Shown one piece after another: positions 7,912 through 16,620 of a stretch of 64,000 nt of DNA. Numbering within the stretch: position 1 is the stretch's first letter; every line of letters begins with the position of its first letter. The DNA is from Parvibaculum lavamentivorans DS-1 (lineage in GTDB: Bacteria > Pseudomonadota > Alphaproteobacteria > Parvibaculales > Parvibaculaceae). The notes under the pieces were generated by a model, which saw only the letters and a list, made by a program, of their open reading frames with translations, had not been told where the DNA came from and ran no database searches. Made by a program: the position numbers and the translations under genes. The DNA is taken from contig NC_009719.1 of assembly GCF_000017565.1 (NCBI RefSeq), positions 1,488,001 through 1,552,000 on the forward strand, written 5' to 3'.

Positions 7912-9267
7912 ATGAAAAGGACAACCTTATTGGTGTCCGCCCTTGCGATCAGCGTCTTCGCAACCGGCGCGCTCGCCAAGGTTCCGGACGCCCAGGTAAA
8001 TCGTCTGGGCCAGGATCTGACTCCGATGGGGTCGGAAAAAGGCGGCGAGGGGGACATTCCTGCATGGACCGGCGGCCTTGCCACCGTGCCGAGCGGTGTC
8101 AGCTACAAGCCGGGCGACAAGCTGGCCAATCCGTTCGCCAGCGACGCGATCAAATACACCGTTACCGGCCAGAACATGGGCCAGTACGAAAACCTGATCA
8201 CGCCGGGCTATGCGGCGCTGCTCAAGGCCTATCCTTCGTACAAGATGAACGTCTACGAGACGCGCCGCACCTGCGCGTTCCCGGACAAGTACTACGAAGC
8301 CACGAAGAACAACGCGCGCGTCGGCGAACTCGTCGGCGGCGGTGCCGGTGTCAGCGAAGCCATTTTCGGCACGCCGTTCCCGATCCCGAACAACGCGCTC
8401 GAGATGATCTGGAACCACACGCTGCGCTATCGCGCCTTCAAGGTCGTGCGTCAGTTCGCGGCGGCGCCTGTGACGCGCGGCGGCGACTACACACTGCAGA
8501 TCGTGCAGGACGAAGCCATCCTGCAGTGGTCGGATCCCTCCGCCTCGCGCGCCGAAGATCTGAACAACATCTCGCTCTACTACATCGCCAACACCATTGC
8601 CCCGGCTCGCGCCGCGGGTAACGTGATCCTGGTGTACGAGGCCCTGAACGCCCAAGTGCAGGCGCGCCAGGCCTGGCAGTACAGCCCCGGTACGCGTCGC
8701 GTCCGTCGTGCGCCGAATATCGCTTACGACAATCCCGGCACGAACTCGGACGGTCTGTCCACGTCGGACGCCTTCGACGGCTACAATGGCGCGCCTGACC
8801 GCTATGACTGGACCGTGCTCGGCAAGAACACGCGCCTCGTCTCGGCCAACGCCTATGACGGCGAAGCCTCGTCCTACAAGGACTACCTGCAGCCGCTTCA
8901 CCTGAACCAGGACAAGGTGCGCTACGAAGCCCGCCGCGTCTGGGAATTCGAAGCGACGCTCCGTCCCAATACCCGTCACGTCTACTCGCGTCGCGTCTAT
9001 CACAACGAGGAAGATGCCTGGCAGATGTCCAGTGTGGAACTCTATGACGGCCGTGGCCAGCTCTGGCGCGTTCAGGAAATGCACCAGATCCAGCGCTACA
9101 ACGTGCCGCTCTGCGGTTCCGCGGGCGAAATCGTCTACGATCTGCAGGCAGGCCGCTATCTGGCGCTCGCGCTGCAGAACGAAGAGCCGCCGGTGAACTA
9201 CTTCGCCGACGAGCTGGACAAGAACCGCTACACGCCGAACTCGATCCGTCAGCTCGGCGTCCGCTAA
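7912..9267 (+). CDS. DUF1329 family exported protein
   Basis: The start at ATG 7912 follows a ggaggg ribosome binding site and yields a signal peptide (about 22 residues, ending ATGALA). The 451-residue product has the typical DUF1329 opening (DAQVNRLGQDLTPMGSEKGG) and repeated beta-rich segments with Trp/Arg motifs (RVWEFEATLRPNTRHVYSRR). The family has a LolB/LolA-like fold and acts in the periplasm or at the outer membrane. It is nearly always encoded with DUF1302 and Ycf48-like proteins, in operons for hydrophobic substrates or their export. Here it has its own leader and stands apart from the DUF1302 gene because of the GIY-YIG insertion. Confidence 0.87.
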   Translation: MKRTTLLVSALAISVFATGALAKVPDAQVNRLGQDLTPMGSEKGGEGDIPAWTGGLATVPSGVSYKPGDKLANPFASDAIKYTVTGQNMGQYENLITPGYAALLKAYPSYKMNVYETRRTCAFPDKYYEATKNNARVGELVGGGAGVSEAIFGTPFPIPNNALEMIWNHTLRYRAFKVVRQFAAAPVTRGGDYTLQIVQDEAILQWSDPSASRAEDLNNISLYYIANTIAPARAAGNVILVYEALNAQVQARQAWQYSPGTRRVRRAPNIAYDNPGTNSDGLSTSDAFDGYNGAPDRYDWTVLGKNTRLVSANAYDGEASSYKDYLQPLHLNQDKVRYEARRVWEFEATLRPNTRHVYSRRVYHNEEDAWQMSSVELYDGRGQLWRVQEMHQIQRYNVPLCGSAGEIVYDLQAGRYLALALQNEEPPVNYFADELDKNRYTPNSIRQLGVR

Positions 9268-9286
9268 AAATCTACAAAACGGCATG

Positions 9287-9322
9287 GGCCGGGCCTCGGG
9301 AAACCGGGACCCGGCCTTCTGC
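9287..9322 (+). terminator. Terminator-like hairpin after DUF1329 gene
   Basis: A G+C-rich stem (ggccgggcctcggg with ccgggacccggcc, one mismatch, short A-rich loop) is followed only by ttct. The weak T tract makes it a modest terminator that may allow read-through to the Ycf48-like gene 220 bases on. The gap 9323-9540 has two tataag boxes but no gene. Confidence 0.6.
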
Positions 9323-9540
9323 TGTCCGGCGCATCTTAACCCTGCCGTTGGCGGCCCCCCAGGGGCATGCCGAGAGTTCAAGACGGGCCGCAAAAAATGC
9401 GGTATAAGAGCGAAAAGTCGCTATAAGAAAATATCAAAAACAGGAGGCTCGCCGCCCTCGCGGTACCGGATGATCCAACATCCACGGGTACAGGCTTGGC
9501 TGCGGCGACCGGGAAACGTCCGAGTTCAGGAGCCCAGGTA

Positions 9541-10620
9541 ATGTCATCGTCTTTTTCCAAGATTGTCTCGAGTGGGACGCCGCGCCTGCGTGCGGCGTTC
9601 ATAGCCTGCGCTGTGGCGCTGGCTTTCGGCACCGCCGGCCTGATGCCGGCCGCCGCGCAGGAAGATGCCGCCGCATCCGAGACCGAGTACGCGGTACCTT
9701 CGTCGCTCGCGGCGGAATCGCTGCTGCTCGACGCAACCTATGCCGGCGAGCGCCTTGTCGCGGTCGGTGAGTTCGGACATGTCGTCCTCTCCGAAGATCG
9801 CGGAGCGACGTGGCACCAGGCCGAAAAAGTCCCCACCCAGGCGACGCTTACCGGCGTCACCTTCATCAACGAAAAGCTGGGCTTTGCCGTCGGCCACGAC
9901 GCTACCGTTATTCGCACGACGGATGGTGGCGAAAACTGGGACCTGGTTTACAACGACACCGAATCCGAAATGGCCTTCATGGCCGTCTATTTCGAAGACG
10001 AGAATCGTGGCTTCGCGCTCGGCGCCTTCTCTTTCATCGTCGAAACGAATGATGGCGGCGAGACATGGGAAGAGCGGACACTCGGTGAAGGCCTGCTCGA
10101 CGACTATCATTTGAACAAGCTGTTCGCGGACAAGGATGGCGACCTCTTCATCGCCGCCGAGTTCGGCGTCGTCTATCACTCGACCGATCAGGGCCGCACG
10201 TTCAACCGCATCCAGACACAATATGAAGGTTCGTTCTGGGGCGGCTTCGGAATGAATGATGGCTCGGTGATGGTCTTCGGCATGCGCGGCAACGCGTTCC
10301 GCTCGAACGACAAGGGCCAGACATGGCAGAAGGTCGATACCGGCACGGACAAGTCGATTGCCGGCGGCGTGCAGCTCGGCAGCGGCAAGGTTGTTCTCGC
10401 CGGTTTGCAGGGCTATGTCGGCTACAGCGACAATAATGGCCAGTCCTTCGTGGAAGTGACGCGGGCCGATCGTCTTGGTTATGCGGCGGTTGCCGATGGT
10501 CCCGAAGGGCAGATCGTCGTTTTCGGCGAGCCCGGTGCGAAGCTGATGCCGGATGATATGGAGAAAGCCCGCGAAGCCGTCGGTGCGAAAATCACCGTGC
10601 AGGTGGACAGCGACAGCTGA
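9541..10620 (+). CDS. Ycf48-like beta-propeller (BNR/photosystem-assembly-related) exported protein
   Basis: The ATG at 9541 sits after caggag and gives an N-terminal signal peptide ending near PAAAQ. The remaining 320 residues contain repeated Asp-box-like units (SEDRGATWHQ, TTDGGENWD, TNDGGETWE, STDQGRTFN, SNDKGQTWQ, SDNNGQSF). These are the hallmark of Ycf48/BNR beta propellers. In non-photosynthetic proteobacteria this protein accompanies DUF1302, DUF1329 and an MMPL/RND transporter. The expected MMPL gene is absent; a terminator follows, then beta-oxidation-type genes. It is probably a periplasmic scaffold for the DUF1302/DUF1329 system; the role is inferred. Confidence 0.88.
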   Translation: MSSSFSKIVSSGTPRLRAAFIACAVALAFGTAGLMPAAAQEDAAASETEYAVPSSLAAESLLLDATYAGERLVAVGEFGHVVLSEDRGATWHQAEKVPTQATLTGVTFINEKLGFAVGHDATVIRTTDGGENWDLVYNDTESEMAFMAVYFEDENRGFALGAFSFIVETNDGGETWEERTLGEGLLDDYHLNKLFADKDGDLFIAAEFGVVYHSTDQGRTFNRIQTQYEGSFWGGFGMNDGSVMVFGMRGNAFRSNDKGQTWQKVDTGTDKSIAGGVQLGSGKVVLAGLQGYVGYSDNNGQSFVEVTRADRLGYAAVADGPEGQIVVFGEPGAKLMPDDMEKAREAVGAKITVQVDSDS

Positions 10621-10649
10621 TCTTCAACCACAGACGTCAAGTTAGACAG

Positions 10650-10685
10650 GAAAGCCCTGGCCATCGGCCGGGGCTTTCTCTTTTC
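10650..10685 (+). terminator. Rho-independent terminator after Ycf48-like gene
   Basis: The stem gaaagccc-ggcc pairs with ggcc-gggctttc around an atc loop, with one bulge pair, and is followed by tctttt. It ends the DUF1329/Ycf48-like transcript. Confidence 0.88.
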
Positions 10686-10801
10686 ATCCCTCCCTTTTCG
10701 TTCATGCGCATCGCTCACGCCATGCTTTTCATTCTCCCTCGCCCGGGTCACAATCACCTCAAAGGCGTGTTCACAAGCCTGCATGAGGGAGACGAGGGAT
10801 A

Positions 10802-11605
10802 ATGGGAGAAGCCATCGATTTCGGCCGCTACGCGCGCATTAAAGCGAGCCGCCAGGGACGCGTGTTGACGCTCGCCCTCAGCAACCCGAAACTGATGAAT
10901 GCCGTCGACGGCGATATGCATCGGGAGCTCTCCAGCATCTTCCTGGATGCAGCTGACGACAAGGACTCCGACATCATCGTGCTCACGGGCGAGGGTGCGG
11001 CCTTCTCTGCCGGTGGCGACCTCAACTGGATGAAGCGAAGCTTTGAGGCGGGCGAGAAGGGTCCGGATGCGGCGGAAGCAAAGCGCATCGTCTTCTCGCT
11101 GCTTGACCTCGAGAAACCCATTATTGCGAAGGTTCGCGGGCCGGCTGTCGGCCTCGGTGCTACCATCGCGCTCATGTGCGACGTTATTTTCGCTGGCGAA
11201 AGCGCCCGCTTCGCCGATCCCCATGTCCGTGCAGGCATTGTCGCGGGCGATGGCGGCGCCATCATCTGGCCGCAGCTTGTCGGCTATGCGCGCGCCAAGG
11301 AATATCTGATGACAGGCGATGCGGTGCCAGCCAGGGAAGCCGAGCGCATCGGTCTTATCAATCATGTCGTGCCCGATGACGAGCTCGATGCGCGCGTCGA
11401 TGCCTTCGCGGCGAAGCTCGCGGGTGGCGCCATTCAGGCGATCAAATACAGCAAGGTCTCCGTCAATGTCGGCCTGAAGCAGCTCGCGCATACGATCCTC
11501 GATACGTCGATCGGCTATGAGATGCTCACCTTCACGACCGAGGACCACAAGGAAGCGGTCAATGCTTTCCTTGAAAAACGCGCACCCGCTTTCACGGGGC
11601 GATGA
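10802..11605 (+). CDS. Enoyl-CoA hydratase/isomerase (crotonase) family protein
   Basis: This 267-residue crotonase-fold protein has the first oxyanion-hole segment AAFSAGGDLNWM and the second (KVRGPAVGLGATIALMCD). Both glutamates used by classical enoyl-CoA hydratases appear substituted. Thr121 lies where the first (CELAM-type) Glu is expected, and His141 (ADPHVRAG) replaces the second. Water addition by the classical mechanism is therefore doubtful; another crotonase chemistry (isomerase, hydrolase, lyase) is possible. It begins a four-gene plus-strand run with an acyl-CoA dehydrogenase (four-base overlap), a flavin monooxygenase-like protein and an SDR. This suggests a degradation pathway for an unusual acyl or cyclic CoA substrate. 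Confidence 0.88.
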   Translation: MGEAIDFGRYARIKASRQGRVLTLALSNPKLMNAVDGDMHRELSSIFLDAADDKDSDIIVLTGEGAAFSAGGDLNWMKRSFEAGEKGPDAAEAKRIVFSLLDLEKPIIAKVRGPAVGLGATIALMCDVIFAGESARFADPHVRAGIVAGDGGAIIWPQLVGYARAKEYLMTGDAVPAREAERIGLINHVVPDDELDARVDAFAAKLAGGAIQAIKYSKVSVNVGLKQLAHTILDTSIGYEMLTFTTEDHKEAVNAFLEKRAPAFTGR

Positions 11606-12798
11606 CGCAAATGGACGCGATCATGGAGGACGCACCGCTCAATTTCGATGAACCGGAACATGTCCGGATGTTGCGCGACGCAACACGGCGTTTCGCCGAA
11701 GCGGAAATGCCGCGCGAGAAGGCGCGGGAGTGGGATCGCGGCAATATCTATCCGGCCGATGTGATGAAAAAGCTCGGCGCTATGGGCATGATGGGCCTCA
11801 CCGTCGACGAGCGCTATGGCGGTGCCGGCGTCGATATTTACGCGACCATGGCGGTCATCGAGGAAATCGCGAAACGCTCCGTCGCCGTCGCCTGCCCCTA
11901 CATCATGGCGGTCTGCTATGCGGGAATGAACCTTGGCGAGAGCGTGTCGGAAGAACAGAAGCAGGAATTATTGCCGAAAGTCGCTTCCGGCAATCTCCTC
12001 TTCGCCTATGGCCTTTCCGAGCCGAATGTCGGCGGCGATCTCGCCACCGTCGAAACGACCGCGCGGCGCGAGGGCGACGAACTCGTCATCAACGGCACAA
12101 AGCGCTGGTGCACCGGCGCTCATATCGCCGACTACATCTTCTGTCTGCTGCGGACCGGCCCGAAGGAAGACAAATACAAGAATCTCAGCATCGTTCTCGT
12201 CCCGCCGACGCTTCCCGGCATCTCCATCACGCCGCTCGGCCATCTCGGCATTCGCGGCGTGGAAACGAAGGATGTGAGTTTCGACGATGTGCGCGTGCCC
12301 GTGAGCAATATTCTCGGCGGCCAAGCGATGTGGAACAAGGGCTGGAGCCAGCTTGCGGGCCGTGCGCTTGAAGTCGAGAAACTTGAACTTTCCGCCTGTG
12401 CGCTCGGTCTTTCCGAGGCCGCGCTCGCGGATGCGTGGCGATACGCCGAGGAGCGTACGCAGTTCGGCCGCGCCATCGCCGGTCATCAGGCGATCCGTCA
12501 CACGCTTGCGGAGGCGCAGACGCACGTCCGCGCCATGCGTCTCATGCTCTACAGCGCCGCCTGGCTGGCCGATCGCGGCCGTCCCTGTTCCGTCGAGACA
12601 TCGATGGCCAAGCTCTTCTGCTGCGAAGGTGCGGCGGAAGTCACGCAGATGTGCATGCGTGTCACCGGCGCCTATGGCCTCTCCGACCAGATGGACATGG
12701 AACGCTATGTGCGTGATGCGGTGAGCCTCCCCATCGTCGGAGGCTCGTCCAACATGCAGAAAAACAATATCGCGAACAGGCTGAAGCTCGGACAGTAA
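11602..12798 (+). CDS. Acyl-CoA dehydrogenase
   Basis: The 398-residue FAD-dependent dehydrogenase contains the middle-domain FAD/substrate signature (FAYGLSEPNVGGDLATVETTA) and the C-terminal helical domain (ERTQFGRAIAGHQAIRH). The usual catalytic-base motif (YEGTS-type) reads VGGSSNMQ, without Glu. Glu259 in ALEVEKLELSA occupies the position used by isovaleryl-CoA and long-chain dehydrogenases. This suggests a branched or bulky acyl-CoA substrate. It would introduce a 2,3 double bond and pass electrons to ETF. The start codon overlaps the stop of the crotonase gene, so the two are coupled. Confidence 0.93.
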   Translation: MTQMDAIMEDAPLNFDEPEHVRMLRDATRRFAEAEMPREKAREWDRGNIYPADVMKKLGAMGMMGLTVDERYGGAGVDIYATMAVIEEIAKRSVAVACPYIMAVCYAGMNLGESVSEEQKQELLPKVASGNLLFAYGLSEPNVGGDLATVETTARREGDELVINGTKRWCTGAHIADYIFCLLRTGPKEDKYKNLSIVLVPPTLPGISITPLGHLGIRGVETKDVSFDDVRVPVSNILGGQAMWNKGWSQLAGRALEVEKLELSACALGLSEAALADAWRYAEERTQFGRAIAGHQAIRHTLAEAQTHVRAMRLMLYSAAWLADRGRPCSVETSMAKLFCCEGAAEVTQMCMRVTGAYGLSDQMDMERYVRDAVSLPIVGGSSNMQKNNIANRLKLGQ

Positions 12799-12812
12799 CG
12801 GGAGAACCGGAA

Positions 12813-14006
12813 ATGAGTGTCGTGACAACCGGACGCAAGCCGGACAAGGATCTCGTCGCGGCGGCAGAGGGCTTCGCGGAAGAAATCGCAGCTCGGGCCG
12901 CCGAAATCGAGAAGAACCGTTTCCTGCCGCAGGATATTGCACAGCGTTTCGCGGAAGCGGGGCTTTATCGCCTCTGCGTGCCGGAAGCCTATGGCGGCCA
13001 TGAGGCGCATCCGGGCGATCTCGTGAAGGTCGTAGAGAGGCTCGCCCGCGCCGATGGTTCGGCTGCGTGGTGCGTTTTCATCGGCGCGACGTCGGGGCTT
13101 GTCGCGGGTTTTCTCCAGCCGGAAGAGGCGCAACGCGTCTTTGGCGATCCATTGACGATTACGGCGGGCGTCTTCGCGCCGCGCGGCAAGGCCGTACGTG
13201 CGGTGGAGAAGGGTGTCGAGGGATACCGCGTCAACGGCCGCTGGCAATGGGGCTCCGGCTCGCGCAACGCTTCCTACATCTCCGGCGGCGCCATGATCCT
13301 CGGCGACGACGGCAAGCCCGAGATGGCGGCGGAAGGCATACCGCAAAACCGCATGATGATGTTCGATGCGGCGGATGTCACGCTTCACGACACTTGGGAC
13401 GTATCGGGTCTCTGCGGCACGGGCAGCACAGATTTCGAGGTGAAGGATCTCTTCGTTCCCGCCGCTCGCGCCGTCAGCCTCATCAGCGACAAGCCGCTGC
13501 CACGCCCGCTTTACTGCTTTCCCACATTCGGTCTGCTCGGCATCGGCATCGCTGCCGTCTCGCTCGGTCTCGCGCGCGGTTCGATAGATACGCTGGTCGA
13601 TCTTGCGGGTGGCAAGACGCCGCAAGGTTCATCGAAACCGCTGGCTCTCCGTGCCAAGGCGCAGCTCGATGTGTCGCAGGCGGAGGCGCTGACGCGCTCG
13701 GCCCGTGCTTTCCTGATGGAAGCGATCGATGCCGCATGGGATGCCGCCGTGAAGGAGGGCGAAATCACCGTCGCCCACCGCCGCGACATCCGGCTTGCGA
13801 CGACCCATGCTGTCCAGTCCGCTGCCCGCGCGGTCGATCTCATGTACACGCTCGCCGGCGGCAGCTCGGTCTATCGCGGCTCGCCGCTGCAGCGGCAGTT
13901 CCGCGATGTGCATGTCGCCACACAGCACATGATGGTATCGGACGCGACCTACGAACTCACAGGCCGCCTGCTGCTCGGCGTGCCGACCAATACGGCGATG
14001 CTCTGA
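12813..14006 (+). CDS. Acyl-CoA dehydrogenase-fold flavin monooxygenase-like protein (group D type)
   Basis: A good ribosome binding site (cgggaga) precedes ATG 12813. The 397-residue protein has the acyl-CoA dehydrogenase fold but resembles the two-component flavin monooxygenases (HsaA, DszC, HpaH type). Features are VPEAYGGHEAHPGDLVKVVERLARADGSAAWC near the N-terminus, RWQWGSGSRNASYISGG in the middle, and a C-terminal AGGSSVYRGSPLQR loop followed by a histidine-bearing HVATQHMM. Such enzymes hydroxylate phenols, sterol rings or sulfur heterocycles using reduced flavin from a separate reductase. No reductase is adjacent. It lies 14 bases after the acyl-CoA dehydrogenase gene and is probably in the same operon. 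Confidence 0.8.
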   Translation: MSVVTTGRKPDKDLVAAAEGFAEEIAARAAEIEKNRFLPQDIAQRFAEAGLYRLCVPEAYGGHEAHPGDLVKVVERLARADGSAAWCVFIGATSGLVAGFLQPEEAQRVFGDPLTITAGVFAPRGKAVRAVEKGVEGYRVNGRWQWGSGSRNASYISGGAMILGDDGKPEMAAEGIPQNRMMMFDAADVTLHDTWDVSGLCGTGSTDFEVKDLFVPAARAVSLISDKPLPRPLYCFPTFGLLGIGIAAVSLGLARGSIDTLVDLAGGKTPQGSSKPLALRAKAQLDVSQAEALTRSARAFLMEAIDAAWDAAVKEGEITVAHRRDIRLATTHAVQSAARAVDLMYTLAGGSSVYRGSPLQRQFRDVHVATQHMMVSDATYELTGRLLLGVPTNTAML

Positions 14007-14043
14007 CGCCGCGATATTTCACACTGCAAAACGAGGGACTGGG

Positions 14044-14829
14044 ATGACCAAGGAAAGAAAAGGCCGCGTAGAAGGCAAGATGGCGTTCGTCACGGGCGGC
14101 GCGCAGGGCCTCGGCAAGGCTTCCGCTATCATGCTCGCGCGCGAAGGCGCCAAGGTGACGCTCGCCGACATCAACGAAAAAGGCGCGCAAGCCGTCGCCG
14201 ATGAAATCAATGCGAATTATCCGGGCATGGCCTTCGCCGCCGGTCTCGATGTCACACGCGAAGACCACTGGAAGGATGCGCTTGCCGAAGCGAACAAGGC
14301 GATGGGCGGCATCAATGTCCTCTTCAACAATGCCGGCATCGGCGGCGGCACGACGGTCGAGGACACCGATTTCGAGACCTTCAAGAAGGTCCAGGCGGTC
14401 GATGTCGATTCCGTTTTTCTCGGCTGCAAATATGCAATCCCCTACATGGTGCCGCATGCGCCCGGCTCGATCATCAACACGTCCTCGATTGCGGGCTTGA
14501 TCGCCGGCCACAACATGGCCGCCTACAACGCCGCCAAGGCGGGCGTCTGGCTGCTGTCGAAATCCGTCGCCCTTCATTGCGCCAAGCGCGGCTACCGCAT
14601 CCGCTCGAACTCGATCCATCCGACCTTCATCGATACCCCCATCCTTGACGGCATGGCGCGTGGCATGTCGAAGGAGGAACTCGTCCGCAAGCTCGCCAAG
14701 CAGGTGCCGCTCGGCGTCGTCGGCGATCCGGATGACGTGGCCTATTGCGTCCTTTATCTGGCATCCGACGAATCGAAATTCATCACCGGTTCCGAGATCA
14801 AGATCGACGGCGGCATTAGCGCCATGTAA
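14044..14829 (+). CDS. Short-chain dehydrogenase/reductase (SDR)
   Basis: This 261-residue classical SDR has the NAD(P)-binding TGGAQGLGKA motif, NNAG, a catalytic Ser (NTSSIAG) and a YNAAK catalytic Tyr/Lys pair. The acidic residue after the second strand (LADINEKG) favours NAD(H). It probably oxidises or reduces a hydroxy/keto group in the pathway encoded just upstream (crotonase, acyl-CoA dehydrogenase, flavin monooxygenase-like protein). Sterol or alicyclic alcohol dehydrogenases of this shape are frequent in such clusters. The exact substrate cannot be read from sequence. Confidence 0.92.
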   Translation: MTKERKGRVEGKMAFVTGGAQGLGKASAIMLAREGAKVTLADINEKGAQAVADEINANYPGMAFAAGLDVTREDHWKDALAEANKAMGGINVLFNNAGIGGGTTVEDTDFETFKKVQAVDVDSVFLGCKYAIPYMVPHAPGSIINTSSIAGLIAGHNMAAYNAAKAGVWLLSKSVALHCAKRGYRIRSNSIHPTFIDTPILDGMARGMSKEELVRKLAKQVPLGVVGDPDDVAYCVLYLASDESKFITGSEIKIDGGISAM

Positions 14830-14909
14830 GGGCTTTCATGGCAGGCTGGCCTTTCCGCCGCCCCGGCCCTTGCGCGGGAACCGGGCAGGCCCCAGATTGG
14901 TCAGCAGCC

Positions 14910-15623
14910 ATGACCCGCCGCGTTCTCATCGTGCTCCATCAGGAGCGATCCAATCCCGGAAGGGTGGCGCAGGAGCTTCGCCGCCGGGGCTGCGAGCTCG
15001 ATATTCGCCGCCCGTCGCTGGGAGACCCTCTCCCCGCCACCATGGCCGGTCACGACGCGGCGGTGATCTTTGGCGGGCCGATGAGCGCCAATGACGACCT
15101 CCCCTTCATCAAGGCCGAAACGGAGTGGATCGGCGTCCCCCTGAAGGAAGGGAAGCCTTATCTCGGCATCTGTCTCGGGGCGCAGCTCATGGCCCGCCAT
15201 CTCGGCGCCCGCGTCTATGGCCGCGAGGATGCCCGGGTCGAGGTCGGCTATTATCCGATCCGACCGACGGCGGAAGGCGGACACCTCTTTGAAGACCCGC
15301 AATATGTCTATCAGTGGCACCGCGAGGGCTTTGACCTGCCGTCAGGCGCGGTCCAGCTCGCGGAGGGCGATGATTTCCCGGTCCAGGCCATGCGCTACGG
15401 CGACAAGGCCTATGGCATCCAGTTTCACCCCGAGCTCACCTCGCTGATGATGAATGCCTGGCTCACCTATGCCCGGGAGCGGCTCGACCTGCCGGGCGCC
15501 CAGCCGGACCATATGCACCGCATGGCCCGCTACCAGCATGACGGAACGCTCCGCCAGTGGCTGTCGCGCTTCATCGATCATTGGCTGCCGCCTGAGCAAG
15601 CGTCGGAGGCTGCGAAAGCCTGA
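14910..15623 (+). CDS. Class I glutamine amidotransferase-like protein
   Basis: From ATG 14910 the 237-residue protein has the triad of class I glutamine amidotransferases: nucleophile Cys in YLGICLGAQLM, His in AYGIQFHPELT followed by Glu. An oxyanion-type strand FGGPMSAND precedes. The upstream in-frame ATG at 14838 adds 24 residues of low-complexity Pro/Gly sequence and is unlikely. Stand-alone proteins of this type resemble the GuaA amidotransferase domain and include gamma-glutamyl-hydrolase-like enzymes. No synthetase partner is adjacent, so the physiological substrate is unknown. Confidence 0.88.
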   Translation: MTRRVLIVLHQERSNPGRVAQELRRRGCELDIRRPSLGDPLPATMAGHDAAVIFGGPMSANDDLPFIKAETEWIGVPLKEGKPYLGICLGAQLMARHLGARVYGREDARVEVGYYPIRPTAEGGHLFEDPQYVYQWHREGFDLPSGAVQLAEGDDFPVQAMRYGDKAYGIQFHPELTSLMMNAWLTYARERLDLPGAQPDHMHRMARYQHDGTLRQWLSRFIDHWLPPEQASEAAKA

Positions 15624-15664
15624 GGCGCCGGACCGGTAGTTTCGGGGGGATTTTGCTCCGGAAA

Positions 15665-15740
15665 TGGTGGAGCCGAGCGGGATCGAACCGCTGACCTCCT
15701 CATTGCGAACGAGGCGCTCTCCCAACTGAGCTACGGCCCC
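15665..15740 (-). tRNA. tRNA-Ala (anticodon CGC)
   Basis: Read on the minus strand, the 76 bases fold into a complete cloverleaf with an encoded CCA end. The acceptor stem GGGGCCG/CGGCTCC contains the G3-U70 wobble pair that identifies alanine tRNAs. The anticodon loop TTCGCAA presents CGC, reading GCG codons. D-loop (AGCTCAGTTGGGAGAGC) and T-loop (GGTTCGATCCC) consensus are intact. It is the only RNA gene clearly visible in the window. Confidence 0.97.
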
Positions 15741-15932
15741 GGAGCCCTGCGCGTGAAACGCGCCGGAGGCCGCTTATTAGGCGGCGGCGGCCAAGGTGTC
15801 AAGAGAAGCGTCGGGCCCCGGCGGTAAGGCGGAAACCCGTCCTTGAACCCGGCCCCCCGCCCGGTTACATCTGGATGGTCCGGGTCCGGACATCAGCCGC
15901 CCAGTCACAAAACCAGCAACCGGCGAGCCCCC

Positions 15933-16235
15933 ATGATTGCCCTTCTGAACCTCATCGTCTCCCTGATCTCGATCTATATCTGGGTCATCATCATCGGCGT
16001 GGTGCTGAGCTGGCTGATCGCCTTCAACGTCATCAATACGCATAACCGCTTCGTCTATCTGGTGGTCGATACGATCAACCGCCTGACGGAGCCGGTGCTC
16101 CGGCCGATCCGCAACGTGCTGCCCAATCTGGGCGGCATCGACATTTCGCCGGTGATCCTGCTTTTGCTGCTTTTCTTCATCCAGAACCTCCTCACCTATG
16201 ACGTGCCCATGTGGCTCGGTCTCAGCCGCTACTGA
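15933..16235 (+). CDS. YggT family membrane protein
   Basis: ATG 15933 gives a 100-residue protein with two hydrophobic segments (about residues 3-30 and 72-92). Between them lies the family motif RLTEPVLRPIRNVLPNLGGIDISPVI. YggT proteins are inner-membrane proteins of uncertain role, linked to osmotic tolerance or division-related functions. They are often encoded next to a DUF167 (YggU) gene, which follows here with a short overlap. Confidence 0.93.
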   Translation: MIALLNLIVSLISIYIWVIIIGVVLSWLIAFNVINTHNRFVYLVVDTINRLTEPVLRPIRNVLPNLGGIDISPVILLLLLFFIQNLLTYDVPMWLGLSRY

Positions 16236-16570
16236 GGCCTTCCTTGCCGCTGCGGCCCGTTTCCGGCGGGGTCTCGCTCCGCCTGCGCGTCACCCCGCGG
16301 GGCGGCGCGGACAGGATCGACGGGCTGGCGGCGGATGCCTCGGGTGAGCCTTTCCTGCGTGTCCGCGTCTCGGCGGTGGCCGAAAAGGGCAAGGCGAACG
16401 ATGCGGTGCTGAAGCTCCTGGCCAGGGCGCTCCGTCTTCCCCGTTCCGCGTTCGCCGTCGCATCGGGCGAGGCCGGCCGCACAAAATCGGTCACGATCTC
16501 GGGCGACACGGAGCGGCTGATGGCCGATCTCGGGGACTGGCTCGCCCATCTCGAAAAGACGCCAGGATGA
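16211..16570 (+). CDS. DUF167 (YggU) family protein
   Basis: The core SLRLRVTPRGGADRIDG, followed by LRVRVSAVAEKGKANDAVLKLLA, is the signature of the DUF167/YggU family of small alpha/beta proteins with unknown function. The frame is open from GTG 16211, overlapping yggT by 25 bases; TTG 16242 is an alternative that would avoid the overlap. Adjacent yggT-yggU pairs are conserved across proteobacteria. Confidence 0.9.
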   Translation: MARSQPLLRPSLPLRPVSGGVSLRLRVTPRGGADRIDGLAADASGEPFLRVRVSAVAEKGKANDAVLKLLARALRLPRSAFAVASGEAGRTKSVTISGDTERLMADLGDWLAHLEKTPG

Positions 16571-16584
16571 ACCGGATCGCGGCC

Positions 16585-16614
16585 TTGTCTTTGCGCGCCG
16601 GTCTTTACTATAGT
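16585..16614 (+). promoter_or_regulatory. Promoter of folD leader
   Basis: TTGTCT at 16585-16590 and TATAGT at 16609-16614 are separated by 18 bases, giving a sigma-70-like promoter. Its expected start point near 16620 coincides with the 5' strand of the riboswitch P1 helix. Confidence 0.65.
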
Positions 16615-16620
16615 GCCGCT

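Noticed and set aside
14838-14909. Upstream ATG extending the glutamine amidotransferase
   Set aside because: The added 24 residues are Gly/Pro-rich and precede the family start; ATG 14910 fits the fold.
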